DNA of 64,000 nt from Pelomonas paludis (GTDB taxonomy: Bacteria; Pseudomonadota; Gammaproteobacteria; Burkholderiales; Burkholderiaceae_C), in the NCBI RefSeq assembly GCF_039872745.1, contig NZ_JBDPZD010000006.1, forward strand, positions 62,001 to 126,000. The letters are read 5' to 3'. Shown here in pieces: positions 44,319 to 52,827 of this stretch. The position numbers and the translations under genes are program-made. The notes under the pieces were generated by a model. The model was given only the letters and a program-made list of their open reading frames with translations. It was not told the origin of the DNA and did no database searches. Positions within the stretch are counted from its first letter, which is position 1, and every line of letters begins with the position of its first letter.

Positions 44319-45506
44319 ATGATGAAGATGAACGCACGAGTCCGTCGAACCGGCCGCCTGCTGTCGCAAGCGGCGCTCGGGACGGCAATGCTGCTCACCA
44401 CCGGCGCCGCCATGGCGGTGAAGGACCTGCCCGGCGGTCCGGCCGTCAATCAGATCAACCTGCACCCCCCGGTCACCAAGATCGCGGCCGACCAGATGTG
44501 GCTGCACAACTTCATGCTGATCGTCTGCCTCGGCATCTTTGTCGCGGTCTTCGGTGTGATGTTCTATTCCATCTTCAAGCACCGCAAGTCCAAGGGCGCG
44601 GTGTCCGCCAACTTCCACGAGAGCGTGGCCGTTGAAATTGCCTGGACCGTGGTGCCCTTCATCATCGTCATCGCGATGGCCCTGCCGGCCACCAAGGTGG
44701 TGGTCGCCATGAAGGACACCACCAATGCCGACCTGACCATCAAGGCCACCGGCTATCAGTGGAAGTGGGGCTACGACTACATCAAGGGCGAAGGCGAAGG
44801 CATCGGCTTCCTCTCCACGCTCGATACCGCCCAGCGCGAGCAGTCCGACAGCGGCAAGCCCGAAGCGGTCGACAACTACCTGCTCAAGGTGGACAACCCG
44901 CTGGTGGTGCCCGTGGGCAAGAAGGTGCGCATCATCACCACCGCCAACGACGTGATCCACGCCTTCATGGTGCCGGCCTTCGGCATCAAGCAGGACGCGA
45001 TCCCCGGCTTCGTGCGTGACACCTGGTTCAAGGCCGAGCAGACGGGCGATTTCTATGGCCAGTGCGCTGAGCTCTGCGGCAAGGAACACGCTTACATGCC
45101 CATCCATGTGAAGGTGCTGTCGGCTGACGACTACAGCGCCTGGGTGGCCGGCAAGAAGAAGGAAATGGCCGCCAAGGCTGACGACCCCAGCAAGGTGTGG
45201 GAACTGGCCGCGCTGATGGAGCGGGGCGAAAAGGTGTACTCAGCCAACTGCGCCGCCTGCCACAAGGCCGATGGCAAGGGCGCCGGCCCGATCAAGGCCC
45301 TCGATGGCTCGGCTGTCGTGACCGATGCCGACAAGCTGGCTCAAGTGGCCGTGGTGCTCAAGGGCCGCCTCGACAAGGGCATGCCGGCCTGGGCGCAGCT
45401 CTCGGACACCGAGATCGCCGCCCTCGTCACCTATACGAAGAACAGCTGGTCCAACAAGACCGGCCAAGTCGTGCAGCCGGCTGAAGTTGTCGCCGCTCGC
45501 AAGTAA
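44319..45506 (+). CDS. coxB: Cytochrome c oxidase subunit II with fused cytochrome c domain
   Basis: A 395-residue caa3-type subunit II. After a signal sequence (about residues 8-33, AAMA) come two transmembrane helices (about 62-85 and 103-125), then the CuA cupredoxin domain with H214, C249, C253, H257 and M260 (QCAELCGKEHAYM). The C-terminal cytochrome c domain has CAACH (C311/C314/H315) and the axial Met in KGMPAWAQ (M355). I start at ATG 44319; a second ATG follows at 44322. First gene of the oxidase operon; ctaD follows 30 bases later. Confidence 0.97.
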   Translation: MMKMNARVRRTGRLLSQAALGTAMLLTTGAAMAVKDLPGGPAVNQINLHPPVTKIAADQMWLHNFMLIVCLGIFVAVFGVMFYSIFKHRKSKGAVSANFHESVAVEIAWTVVPFIIVIAMALPATKVVVAMKDTTNADLTIKATGYQWKWGYDYIKGEGEGIGFLSTLDTAQREQSDSGKPEAVDNYLLKVDNPLVVPVGKKVRIITTANDVIHAFMVPAFGIKQDAIPGFVRDTWFKAEQTGDFYGQCAELCGKEHAYMPIHVKVLSADDYSAWVAGKKKEMAAKADDPSKVWELAALMERGEKVYSANCAACHKADGKGAGPIKALDGSAVVTDADKLAQVAVVLKGRLDKGMPAWAQLSDTEIAALVTYTKNSWSNKTGQVVQPAEVVAARK

Positions 45507-45536
45507 AGCCCAGGACGCCAGGAACAAGGAAACATC

Positions 45537-47168
45537 ATGAGTGCAGTGCTTGACCCCCACGGCCACGGCGTTCACGGCCACGACGACCATCACGACCACC
45601 ACGCCCCTACCGGCTGGCGGCGCTGGGTGTTCGCCACCAATCACAAGGACATCGGGACCCTGTACCTGCTGTTCAGCTTCGCGATGCTGATGATCGGCGG
45701 CGTGCTCGCCCTGTGCATCCGCGCCGAGCTGTTCCAGCCCGGTCTGCAGTTCTTCAACCCCGAGCTGTTCAACCAGTTCACGACCATGCACGGTCTGATC
45801 ATGGTGTTCGGGGCCATCATGCCGGCCTTCGTGGGCTTCGCGAACTGGATGATCCCGCTGCAGATCGGCGCGGGCGACATGGCCTTTGCGCGGATGAACA
45901 ACTTCAGCTTCTGGCTGCTGATTCCCGCCGGCTTGATGCTCGCCGGGTCGTTCTTCATGCCTGGCGGCGCGCCGGCAGCAGGCTGGACGCTCTACGCGCC
46001 CCTGACGCTGCAGATGGGCCCCTCGATGGACGCCGGCATCTTCGCGATGCACATCATGGGCGCGTCGTCGATCATGGGCTCGATCAACATCATCGTCACG
46101 ATCCTGAACATGCGCGCGCCCGGCATGACGCTGATGAAGATGCCGCTGTTCGCCTGGACCTGGCTGATCACCGCCTACCTGCTGATCGCCGTGATGCCCG
46201 TGCTGGCTGGCGCCATCACCATGACCCTGACCGACCGTCATTTCGGCACGAGCTTCTTCAGCCCGGCCGGCGGTGGTGACCCGGTCATGTACCAGCACAT
46301 CTTCTGGTTCTTCGGGCACCCCGAGGTCTACATCATGATCTTGCCGGCCTTCGGCATCGTCAGCGCCATCGTGCCGGCCTTCGCTCGCAAGCGCCTGTTC
46401 GGCTACGCCTCGATGGTGTATGCCACGGCCTCCATCGCGATCCTGTCCTTCATCGTGTGGGCCCACCACATGTTCGCCACCGGCATGCCGGTGACGGGCC
46501 AGCTGTTCTTCATGTACGCCACGATGCTGATCGCCGTGCCGACGGGCGTGAAGATCTTCAACTGGCTGGCCACGATGTGGCGCGGTTCGATGACCTTTGA
46601 AACCCCGATGCTGTTTGCCGTGGGCTTCATCTTCGTGTTCACGATGGGCGGCTTCACCGGCCTGATCTGCGCGATGGCGCCGATCGACATCCAGATCCAG
46701 GACACCTACTACGTCGTCGCCCACTTCCACTACGTGCTGGTGGCCGGCTCGCTGTACGCGCTGTTCGCCGGCGTCTATTACTGGGGCCCGAAGTGGACCG
46801 GCGTCATGTACTCCGAGACGCGCGGCAAGATCCACTTCTGGTGGTCGCTGATCGCCTTCAACGTCACCTTCTTCCCGATGCACTTCCTGGGTCTGGCTGG
46901 CATGCCGCGTCGCTATGCCGACTACCCGATGCAGTTCACCGATTTCAACCAGATCGCCAGCGTCGGCGCCTTCGCCTTCGGTCTGGCCCAGGTCTACTTC
47001 TTCCTGTTCGTCGTCGTTCCGATGATGCGCGGCAAGGGTGCCAAGGCACCGCAGAAGCCCTGGGACGGCGCCGAGGGTCTGGAGTGGGAAGTGCCGTCGC
47101 CGGCACCGTTCCACACCTTCGAGACGCCCCCGAAGCTGGACGCCACCGCGACCAAGATCGTCGGCTGA
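45537..47168 (+). CDS. ctaD: Cytochrome c oxidase subunit I CtaD
   Basis: A 543-residue heme-copper oxidase core with about 12 helices. The first 22 residues carry 8 histidines (DPHGHGVHGHDDHHDHH), followed by WVFATNHKDIGTLYL. Heme/CuB motifs are present: HGLIMVFG, FFGHPEVYIMILPAFG with the cross-linked His-Tyr, WAHHMFATG and VAHFHYVLVAGS. A K-channel Lys appears in VPTGVKIFNW and a D-channel Asn/Asp in QIGAGDMAFARMNNFSFW. All catalytic residues of an A-type oxidase are visible. Confidence 0.98.
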   Translation: MSAVLDPHGHGVHGHDDHHDHHAPTGWRRWVFATNHKDIGTLYLLFSFAMLMIGGVLALCIRAELFQPGLQFFNPELFNQFTTMHGLIMVFGAIMPAFVGFANWMIPLQIGAGDMAFARMNNFSFWLLIPAGLMLAGSFFMPGGAPAAGWTLYAPLTLQMGPSMDAGIFAMHIMGASSIMGSINIIVTILNMRAPGMTLMKMPLFAWTWLITAYLLIAVMPVLAGAITMTLTDRHFGTSFFSPAGGGDPVMYQHIFWFFGHPEVYIMILPAFGIVSAIVPAFARKRLFGYASMVYATASIAILSFIVWAHHMFATGMPVTGQLFFMYATMLIAVPTGVKIFNWLATMWRGSMTFETPMLFAVGFIFVFTMGGFTGLICAMAPIDIQIQDTYYVVAHFHYVLVAGSLYALFAGVYYWGPKWTGVMYSETRGKIHFWWSLIAFNVTFFPMHFLGLAGMPRRYADYPMQFTDFNQIASVGAFAFGLAQVYFFLFVVVPMMRGKGAKAPQKPWDGAEGLEWEVPSPAPFHTFETPPKLDATATKIVG

Positions 47169-47184
47169 ACCGAGCTCAGTGGTC

Positions 47185-47295
47185 ATGACGCCTGAACAGC
47201 GCAAGAGCAACCGGCGGCTGGGCCTGATCCTGGCCTCCGTGGCGGCGGCGTTTGCGATCGGTTTCGTGGCCAAGCTCGTGTTGTTCGGGCGCTGA
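47185..47295 (+). CDS. Small cytochrome oxidase assembly membrane protein (36 residues)
   Basis: A 36-residue open frame from ATG 47185 to 47295 with one transmembrane helix (LGLILASVAAAFAIGFVAKLVLF) after a basic head (MTPEQRKSNRR). Its position, between ctaD and ctaG, and composition match the small assembly proteins annotated at this site in Burkholderiales. Stop lies 12 bases before the ctaG GTG. It may recruit CtaG or heme factors; function is inferred from position only. Confidence 0.8.
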   Translation: MTPEQRKSNRRLGLILASVAAAFAIGFVAKLVLFGR

Positions 47296-47307
47296 GGACG
47301 GTAGACC

Positions 47308-47928
47308 GTGGCGCGCAATCCTTTCGGCACCCTGGTCGGTGCGCTCGCGAGTGCCAACCGCGAGCTGCTGTTGAAGCTCGCAGTGATTGCCGTACTGATG
47401 TTCGGGTTCGGCTACGCGATGGTGCCGATGTACCGGGCGATCTGCAGTGCGCTCGGCATCAATGTGCTGTCCTTGTCTGAGCGCCAGGAGATCTCGCGCC
47501 AGCAAGGGCTGGCCGACGGCAACGGGCAGGTGGACCGCAGCCGGTCCATCACGGTCGAGTTTGACGCCAATGCCCGCGGGCCCTGGGACTTCAAGCCTGC
47601 GGTCAGCCATGTCGTCGTCCATCCGGGCGAGCTGGCCACGGTGATGTACGAGTTCAAGAACGTGCAGAGCCGGCCGATGGTGGCGCAAGCCATCCCAAGC
47701 TATGCGCCCCATCAGGCCAGCACGCACTTCAACAAGCTGGATTGCTTCTGCTTCAGCGAACATGTGCTGCAGCCTGGCGAGAGCAAGCAGTGGCCGGTGG
47801 TGTTCGTCATCGACCCCAAGCTGCCGCGAGACGTCAAGACCATCACCTTGTCGTACACCTTCTTCGAGGTGCCCGGCAAGAGCGCAGCCAAGCAGGCGGC
47901 GCTGGTCGTGCCGGGAGCGCGGTCATGA
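47308..47928 (+). CDS. ctaG: Cytochrome c oxidase assembly protein CtaG (Cox11)
   Basis: A 206-residue copper chaperone that inserts CuB into subunit I. GTG start at 47308. One N-terminal membrane helix (about 18-40), then the MVPMYRAICSALGIN motif, and the periplasmic Cox11 fold with copper ligands CFCFSEHVLQPGE near residue 148. The GTG is supported by AGGACGG upstream. Stop overlaps the DUF2970 ATG by four bases. Confidence 0.96.
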   Translation: MARNPFGTLVGALASANRELLLKLAVIAVLMFGFGYAMVPMYRAICSALGINVLSLSERQEISRQQGLADGNGQVDRSRSITVEFDANARGPWDFKPAVSHVVVHPGELATVMYEFKNVQSRPMVAQAIPSYAPHQASTHFNKLDCFCFSEHVLQPGESKQWPVVFVIDPKLPRDVKTITLSYTFFEVPGKSAAKQAALVVPGARS

Positions 47929-48158
47929 GTCAGGACTTGCGCGAGGCCGTTCAGCGCAAGGTGTCTTTCAGGCAGACCGTCTCGGCGGTGGCCTGGTCAT
48001 TCTTCGGCGTGCGCCGGGGGGCCGATCACGTCAGTGACATGCAGAAGCTCAACCCTGTGCATGTCGTGATCGCCGGCCTCATTGGTGCGGCTTTGTTTGT
48101 TGTGCTGCTGGTGCTGCTGGTGCAGTGGGTCATCGGCAGTGGCGTGGCGGCTGCCTGA
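47925..48158 (+). CDS. DUF2970 small membrane protein
   Basis: A 77-residue protein coupled to ctaG by ATGA overlap. It has a conserved SFRQTVSAVAWSFFGVR motif and one C-terminal transmembrane helix (VVIAGLIGAALFVVLLVLLVQWV). DUF2970 occurs in this position in many betaproteobacterial cox operons; function is unknown. Family call from the conserved N-terminal block. Confidence 0.87.
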   Translation: MSQDLREAVQRKVSFRQTVSAVAWSFFGVRRGADHVSDMQKLNPVHVVIAGLIGAALFVVLLVLLVQWVIGSGVAAA

Positions 48159-48202
48159 GGCAGCTGGCCCGGATTTGAAAATAGGTAGAGGAGAAAAGCG
48201 CG

Positions 48203-49087
48203 ATGTCCGCAGCAACGTCCCACGGCAGCACGCCGTACTACTTCGTGCCGGGTCCGTCCCGGCATCCGGTCCTGGCCGCCACGGGCCTGTTCTTTGTCAT
48301 CCTCGGGGCCGGCCAGTGGGTCAATGGTCACGGTTGGGGCATGTACTCGCTGTTCGGCGGCCTTGTGTTCTGGGCCTTCGTGCTGCAGCAGTGGTTCCGT
48401 GAGGCCATCGCTGAAAGCGAGAGTGGCCTCTATGGTGACCGCATCGACGTCTCCTTCCGCTGGAGCATGTCCTGGTTCATCTTCTCCGAGGTCATGTTCT
48501 TCGCCGCCTTCTTTGGCGCGTTGTACTGGGCCCGCGTGCATTCGGTGCCCACGCTTGGCAATGCCGAGCATGCCTTGCTGTGGCCCGACTTCAAGGCCAT
48601 CTGGCCCAGCGTCGCTGCCGGCAACACCGGTGCGCCCGCTGGCACGGTGGAAGCCTTCACGACCATGGGCCCCTGGCCGCTGCCGACCGTCAACACCGCG
48701 CTGCTGCTGACCTCGGGTGTGACGCTGACCATCGCCCACCACGCACTGATTGCCGGCAACCGCAGCAAGACGATCGCGTTCATGTGGCTGACCGTGCTGC
48801 TGGGCGTGACCTTCCTGTTCGTCCAGGGCTACGAGTACTCGCATGCCTACCACGAGCTCAATCTCAAGCTCAGCTCGGGCATCTACGGCTCCACCTTCTT
48901 CATGCTGACCGGCTTCCACGGTTTCCACGTGTTTGTCGGCATGCTGATGCTGCTGTTCATCACGCTGCGACTGCAGAAGGGCCACTTCACCCCGCAACGT
49001 CACTTCGGTTTCGAAGGCGCTGCCTGGTACTGGCACTTTGTGGACGTGGTGTGGCTGGGCCTGTACCTGATCGTCTACTGGATGTAA
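48203..49087 (+). CDS. ctaE: Cytochrome c oxidase subunit III CtaE
   Basis: A 294-residue subunit with seven transmembrane segments. It starts STPYYFVPGPSRHPV and contains SMSWFIFSEVMFFAAFFGALYW, YEYSHAYHELNL, GSTFFMLTGFHGFHVFVG and a final YWHFVDVVWLGLYLIVYWM. All are subunit III signatures. A good AGAGGAGA ribosome site lies 11 bases before the ATG. Last gene of the coxB-ctaD-ctaG part, closed by a strong hairpin. Confidence 0.98.
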   Translation: MSAATSHGSTPYYFVPGPSRHPVLAATGLFFVILGAGQWVNGHGWGMYSLFGGLVFWAFVLQQWFREAIAESESGLYGDRIDVSFRWSMSWFIFSEVMFFAAFFGALYWARVHSVPTLGNAEHALLWPDFKAIWPSVAAGNTGAPAGTVEAFTTMGPWPLPTVNTALLLTSGVTLTIAHHALIAGNRSKTIAFMWLTVLLGVTFLFVQGYEYSHAYHELNLKLSSGIYGSTFFMLTGFHGFHVFVGMLMLLFITLRLQKGHFTPQRHFGFEGAAWYWHFVDVVWLGLYLIVYWM

Positions 49088-49111
49088 GCCGGCCCCAGCT
49101 GCCGACCACTC

Positions 49112-49135
49112 AAAGCGCCGCGCCTGCGGCGCTTT
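49112..49135. terminator. Strong hairpin terminator after ctaE
   Basis: AAAGCGCCGC and GCGGCGCTTT pair perfectly across GCCT, followed by GTCGTTTGG. On the minus strand the A/T ends also flank the stem, so it may stop both ctaE and the convergent small-membrane-protein gene. Confidence 0.75.
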
Positions 49136-49160
49136 GTCGTTTGGTGGTTGTGTGGTTCCT

Positions 49161-49394
49161 TCAGCGGCCGGCCGGCAGGCCTGTCGGCTGGATCCAACCC
49201 AGGGCGTAGCCCAGCAACACCAAGGCAAAGATCGCGATGGACACGCCCACACGAACCGCCAATGCACGCGCCATCCGGGCGTTGCGGCTGGCGTCGTCGT
49301 CCGCGCCGCGCTGGCCATTGCGAAGCATGAAGAAGCCTGCGGCAGCCAGCGCTGCCAGCACGCCGACGAATGCGATGGCGACCAAGGTTTTCAT
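49161..49394 (-). CDS. Twin-transmembrane small protein (DUF2909-like)
   Basis: A 77-residue protein starting at ATG 49394, with two hydrophobic helices (about residues 3-22 and 45-65) and a basic/acidic polar loop between (NGQRGADDDASRNARMARAL). It matches the two-helix twin-transmembrane protein type found next to surf1 in betaproteobacteria. It is divergent from surf1, with only 15 bases between the start codons, and convergent with ctaE. Function unknown; assembly role inferred from place. Confidence 0.8.
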   Translation of the reverse strand: MKTLVAIAFVGVLAALAAAGFFMLRNGQRGADDDASRNARMARALAVRVGVSIAIFALVLLGYALGWIQPTGLPAGR

Positions 49395-49409
49395 GGTCAA
49401 GGATTATCC

Positions 49410-50132
49410 GTGCCGGCTCCCGCTCGCCTGAACCGCGCGCTGCTTGCGGCGCTGGCCGTGTCCGGCGCCCTCGCAACGGCCTGGCTGGGTCGCTGGCAGC
49501 TGCACCGCGCCGACGAAAAGATCGCGCAGCAGCATCTGATCGAGCAGCAGGCCGAACTGCCTGCCCTGGGGGTGGCCGACCTGGCCCGCGCGGACGCTGC
49601 CCGAGACCAAGGCCGGCGCGTGGTGCTGACCGGCCGTTGGTGGCACAAGCGCACGATCTACCTCGACAACCGGCCCATGGACGGCCGCGTCGGCTTCATC
49701 GTCGTGACGCCACTGCGCCTCTCGGATCAACGTGTGGTGCTGGTCCAGCGCGGCTGGGTGCCGCGCAATTTCGCGGACCGCCAGGCGCTGCCCACCTTGC
49801 CCCAAGCCAGCGACGAACAGCGGGTGCAAGGCCGCTTGATCGCCGCGCCATCGCGGGCCTACGAACTCGGCGCAGCCCAAGGGACATCGTCGATCCGGCA
49901 AAATCTCGACCCGGCGGCTTATGCGCACGAGATCGGCGCGCCGCTGCTCCCCATCACCGTGCTGCAGACCGACGCCGACGGCGACGGCCTCTTGCGGCAT
50001 TGGCCTGCGCCGGATCTCGGCGTGTCCAAGCACCACGGCTATGCCTTTCAATGGTTCGCGCTCTGCGCGCTGATCTCGGGTCTTTATGTCTGGTTCCAAT
50101 TCGTCCGCCCCCGGCGGGCACCCAAGCCCTGA
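49410..50132 (+). CDS. SURF1 family cytochrome oxidase assembly protein
   Basis: A 240-residue protein with SURF1 topology: N-terminal helix (about 7-24), a periplasmic domain and a C-terminal helix (YAFQWFALCALISGLYVWFQF). Signature residues are LGRWQLHRADEKI, VVLTGRWWHKRTIYLDNRPMDGRVGF, VVLVQRGWVPRNF and the last HHGYAFQWF. GTG 49410 is chosen for the AAGGA box 7 bases before it. SURF1 helps insert heme A into subunit I. Confidence 0.92.
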   Translation: MPAPARLNRALLAALAVSGALATAWLGRWQLHRADEKIAQQHLIEQQAELPALGVADLARADAARDQGRRVVLTGRWWHKRTIYLDNRPMDGRVGFIVVTPLRLSDQRVVLVQRGWVPRNFADRQALPTLPQASDEQRVQGRLIAAPSRAYELGAAQGTSSIRQNLDPAAYAHEIGAPLLPITVLQTDADGDGLLRHWPAPDLGVSKHHGYAFQWFALCALISGLYVWFQFVRPRRAPKP

Positions 50133-50808
50133 GCCGCTGAACTTCTCCGTCCATGCGCTGCCTGACCCGCGCGACAGCGCGCGTGTGCGCGTCGGGCGGC
50201 TCAAGATGTTGTTCATCCTGGCCTTGTGCGCGGCACCGGTGGTGGCGTCCTACCTGGCCTTCTATGTGTTCAAGCCACGCGGTTCGGCTTATGGGGAGCT
50301 GATCCTGCCCACCGTGGAGCTGCCGTCCAGCCTCCCCTTGCGTGACCTGGCCGGCCGCCGCGTGGCGCCCGATGCCTTGCGGCAGCAGTGGCTGCTGGTG
50401 GTGGTGCAGGGCGCCGATTGCCCGGCCACCTGCGAGCGCGTGCTCTACGTGCAGCGCCAGCTGCGCGAGATGCTGGGCAAGGAGCGTGACCGCCTGGACA
50501 AGGTCTGGCTGATCCCGACCGAGGCTGACACCGACGCGCCGCTGGCCCTGCGCCCCGAGTTGCAGGCGGCCGTCTCACAGCCGGGCGTCGAAGTCGCCGT
50601 GCTGCGTGCGCCGGCGGCGGCCCTGCAGGCCTGGCTGCAGCCGGCACCCGGCCAGACGCTCGCCGATCACCTCTACGTCGTCGACCCCATGGGCCGCTGG
50701 ATGTTGCGCGAGCCCATCGAGGACGACCCCGTCAAGATCAAGCGCGTGATGGGTGACCTGCAGCGCCTGCTCAAGGCCAGCGCGAGCTGGGACACCCCGG
50801 GGCGTTGA
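50086..50808 (+). CDS. Sco-like thioredoxin-fold membrane protein in the cox locus
   Basis: A 240-residue protein with one helix (about 41-60) and a periplasmic thioredoxin-like domain. It carries a CxxxC motif (VQGADCPATCERVLY, C112/C116) similar to Sco copper sites but without an evident distal His at the usual place. Its ATG lies 47 bases inside the 3' end of surf1. Such proteins are conserved in Burkholderiales cox loci but are not assigned a specific role; copper handling or thiol reduction is likely. Confidence 0.8.
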   Translation: MSGSNSSAPGGHPSPEPLNFSVHALPDPRDSARVRVGRLKMLFILALCAAPVVASYLAFYVFKPRGSAYGELILPTVELPSSLPLRDLAGRRVAPDALRQQWLLVVVQGADCPATCERVLYVQRQLREMLGKERDRLDKVWLIPTEADTDAPLALRPELQAAVSQPGVEVAVLRAPAAALQAWLQPAPGQTLADHLYVVDPMGRWMLREPIEDDPVKIKRVMGDLQRLLKASASWDTPGR

Positions 50809-50814
50809 GCCGCC

Positions 50815-51903
50815 ATGGCCATGGACTGGACCCCTTTGCTCCAGGTCGCTCTGCTCGGGGCGGCCGTGGCGGCCGTGCCGCTGACGTGGTGGCACCTGCG
50901 TGCCTCAGGTGGCAGCCCGGCGGCGCGCCTGCGTGCGCTCGCGGTGCTGACGGCCTTCCTGACCTTCGACCTCATCGCCTTTGGCGCCTTCACGCGGCTC
51001 ACCGACTCGGGCCTGGGCTGCCCGGACTGGCCGGGTTGCTACGGTCAGGCCAGCCCTGTGGGTGCGCGGGCGCACATCGCCGTCGAGCAAGCCGCACGGC
51101 CCACGGGGCCTGTCACCCACGGCAAGGCCTGGGTCGAGATGATCCACCGCTACTTGGCGGCCGGCGTCGGCGTGCTGTGCGTGGTCTTGTGCTTCCAGAA
51201 CTGGCGGCAACGCGCCAGCGGCGTGGGCCGCCCCGGCCTGGCGACGCTGACCCTGGGCTGGGTCATCTTGCAAGGCGCCTTTGGCGCGCTGACGGTCACG
51301 ATGAAGCTCTTCCCCGCCATCGTGACCCTGCACCTGCTGTTTGGCATTGGCCTGCTGCTGTTGCTCGTGTTGCAGGCCGAGGCCTTGCAGCCACGGCCGC
51401 TGCAGGCGTCCGCCGCATTGCGGACCGGCCTGTGGGTGCTGCTGGTGCTGGTCGTCCTGCAGGTGAGCCTGGGCGGCTGGGTCAGCACCAATTACGCCGT
51501 GCTGGCCTGCGACGAGTTCCCCAGCTGCCGCGCCGGCAGCCTCTGGCCCGACGCAGACTTTGCCGGCGGCTTCACGCTCTGGCGCGAGCTGGGCACCGAT
51601 GGCCGCGGCGGCCTGCTCAGCTTTGCGGCACTCATCGCCATCCACCTGGCCCACCGCGTGGGCGCTTTCGCCGTGCTCGCGGGCCTGATCTGGGCGGGGC
51701 TGCGGCTGCGGCGTGAAGGCCTGACGCGGCCGGCTGCCTGGCTCTGGGGTCTGGCGGCCTGGCAGTTCCTCAGCGGGCTGTCCAACGTCGTGCTGGGCTG
51801 GCCCTTGGTGGCCGCGCTGGCCCACACCAGCGGTGCTGCCGCCCTGCTGGCCGTTCTTGTGTCCTTGCTTGCTCGGCTGCACGCCGGGCAGCGCATCCGC
51901 TAG
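50815..51903 (+). CDS. ctaA: Heme A synthase CtaA (Cox15)
   Basis: A 362-residue membrane enzyme with about 8 helices that oxidises the C8 methyl of heme O. Typical motifs are FGAFTRLTDSGLGCPDWPGCYG, VEMIHRYLAAG, GAFGALTVTMKLFPAIVTLHLLFG with His ligands, GGWVSTNYAVLACDEFPSC and IHLAHRVGAF. The paired Cys in CPDWPGC and CDEFPSC are the Cox15-type loops. It precedes ctaB by 11 bases. Confidence 0.97.
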   Translation: MAMDWTPLLQVALLGAAVAAVPLTWWHLRASGGSPAARLRALAVLTAFLTFDLIAFGAFTRLTDSGLGCPDWPGCYGQASPVGARAHIAVEQAARPTGPVTHGKAWVEMIHRYLAAGVGVLCVVLCFQNWRQRASGVGRPGLATLTLGWVILQGAFGALTVTMKLFPAIVTLHLLFGIGLLLLLVLQAEALQPRPLQASAALRTGLWVLLVLVVLQVSLGGWVSTNYAVLACDEFPSCRAGSLWPDADFAGGFTLWRELGTDGRGGLLSFAALIAIHLAHRVGAFAVLAGLIWAGLRLRREGLTRPAAWLWGLAAWQFLSGLSNVVLGWPLVAALAHTSGAAALLAVLVSLLARLHAGQRIR

Positions 51904-51914
51904 GCTTGATCTCC

Positions 51915-52823
51915 ATGGCCACGACCTCTCCGGCTGCCCCCGTCGCGTTCTCCGCGCGCTGGCAGCAGTTCTACCAGCTGACCAAGCCGCGCGTGGTGCA
52001 GCTCATCGTGTTCTGCGCGGCCATCGGCATGGCGCTCGCCGTGCCTGGCTTGCCGAACGGCGCCGAGGCCCTGACCATGCTGTACGCCGTGGTCGGCATC
52101 TGGCTGGTGGCGGGCGCCGCTGCGGCGTTCAACTGCCTGATCGAGGACGGCATCGACGCGCGCATGAAGCGCACCGCCTGGCGCGCCACCGCCAAGGGCG
52201 ACCTCAGCCGCAGCCATACCCTGCTGTTCTCGGCGCTGCTTTGCGGCGCGGGCATGGCTCTGCTGGCCTGGGGCGTCAATGTGCTGACCATGTGGCTCAC
52301 CTTCGCCACCTTCGTGGGCTATGCGGTCATCTACACCGTGGTGCTCAAGCCCATGACGCCGCAGAACATCGTCATCGGCGGTGCCTCCGGCGCCATGCCG
52401 CCGGTGCTGGGTTGGGCGGCGATGCGCGGCGAGCTGGGCCCCGAGCCCTGGATGCTGTGCCTGATCATTTTCGTCTGGACGCCGCCGCACTTCTGGGCGC
52501 TGGCGCTCTACCGCGTCGAGGACTACGCCAAGGCCGGCCTGCCCATGCTGCCGGTCACGCATGGCAACGACTACACGCGGCTGCAGATCCTGCTCTACAC
52601 CTTCGTGCTGCTGGCGGCCACGCTGCTGCCCTTCCTGGCTGGCATGAGCAGTTGGCTGTATCTCGCCAGCGCCCTCGTGCTGGGCGGCATCTTCTGCGCC
52701 TATGGCTGGCAGCTGTGGCGCGACTACTCCGATGCGCTGGCGCGCCGCACGTTCTGGTACTCGATCTGGTACCTGGCCCTGCTGTTTGCGGCGCTGCTCC
52801 TCGACCACTACCTACTAGGCTGA
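51915..52823 (+). CDS. ctaB: Protoheme IX farnesyltransferase CtaB (heme O synthase)
   Basis: A 302-residue UbiA-family prenyltransferase that makes heme O from heme B. ATG 51915 is preferred over an in-frame TTG at 51906. The first motif reads NCLIEDGIDARMKRT (Asp-rich motif with an altered N-terminal part), then TVVLKPMTPQNIVIGGASGAMPPVLGW, WTPPHFWALALYR and GLPMLPVTHG. About nine transmembrane helices. Placed between ctaA and sco. Confidence 0.97.
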   Translation: MATTSPAAPVAFSARWQQFYQLTKPRVVQLIVFCAAIGMALAVPGLPNGAEALTMLYAVVGIWLVAGAAAAFNCLIEDGIDARMKRTAWRATAKGDLSRSHTLLFSALLCGAGMALLAWGVNVLTMWLTFATFVGYAVIYTVVLKPMTPQNIVIGGASGAMPPVLGWAAMRGELGPEPWMLCLIIFVWTPPHFWALALYRVEDYAKAGLPMLPVTHGNDYTRLQILLYTFVLLAATLLPFLAGMSSWLYLASALVLGGIFCAYGWQLWRDYSDALARRTFWYSIWYLALLFAALLLDHYLLG

Positions 52824-52827
52824 GCCC

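Noticed and set aside
45240..47357. A minus-strand 705-codon frame rich in His, Asp and Arg
   Set aside because: It is the complement of coxB/ctaD; apparent metal-rich composition is an artefact of their codons.
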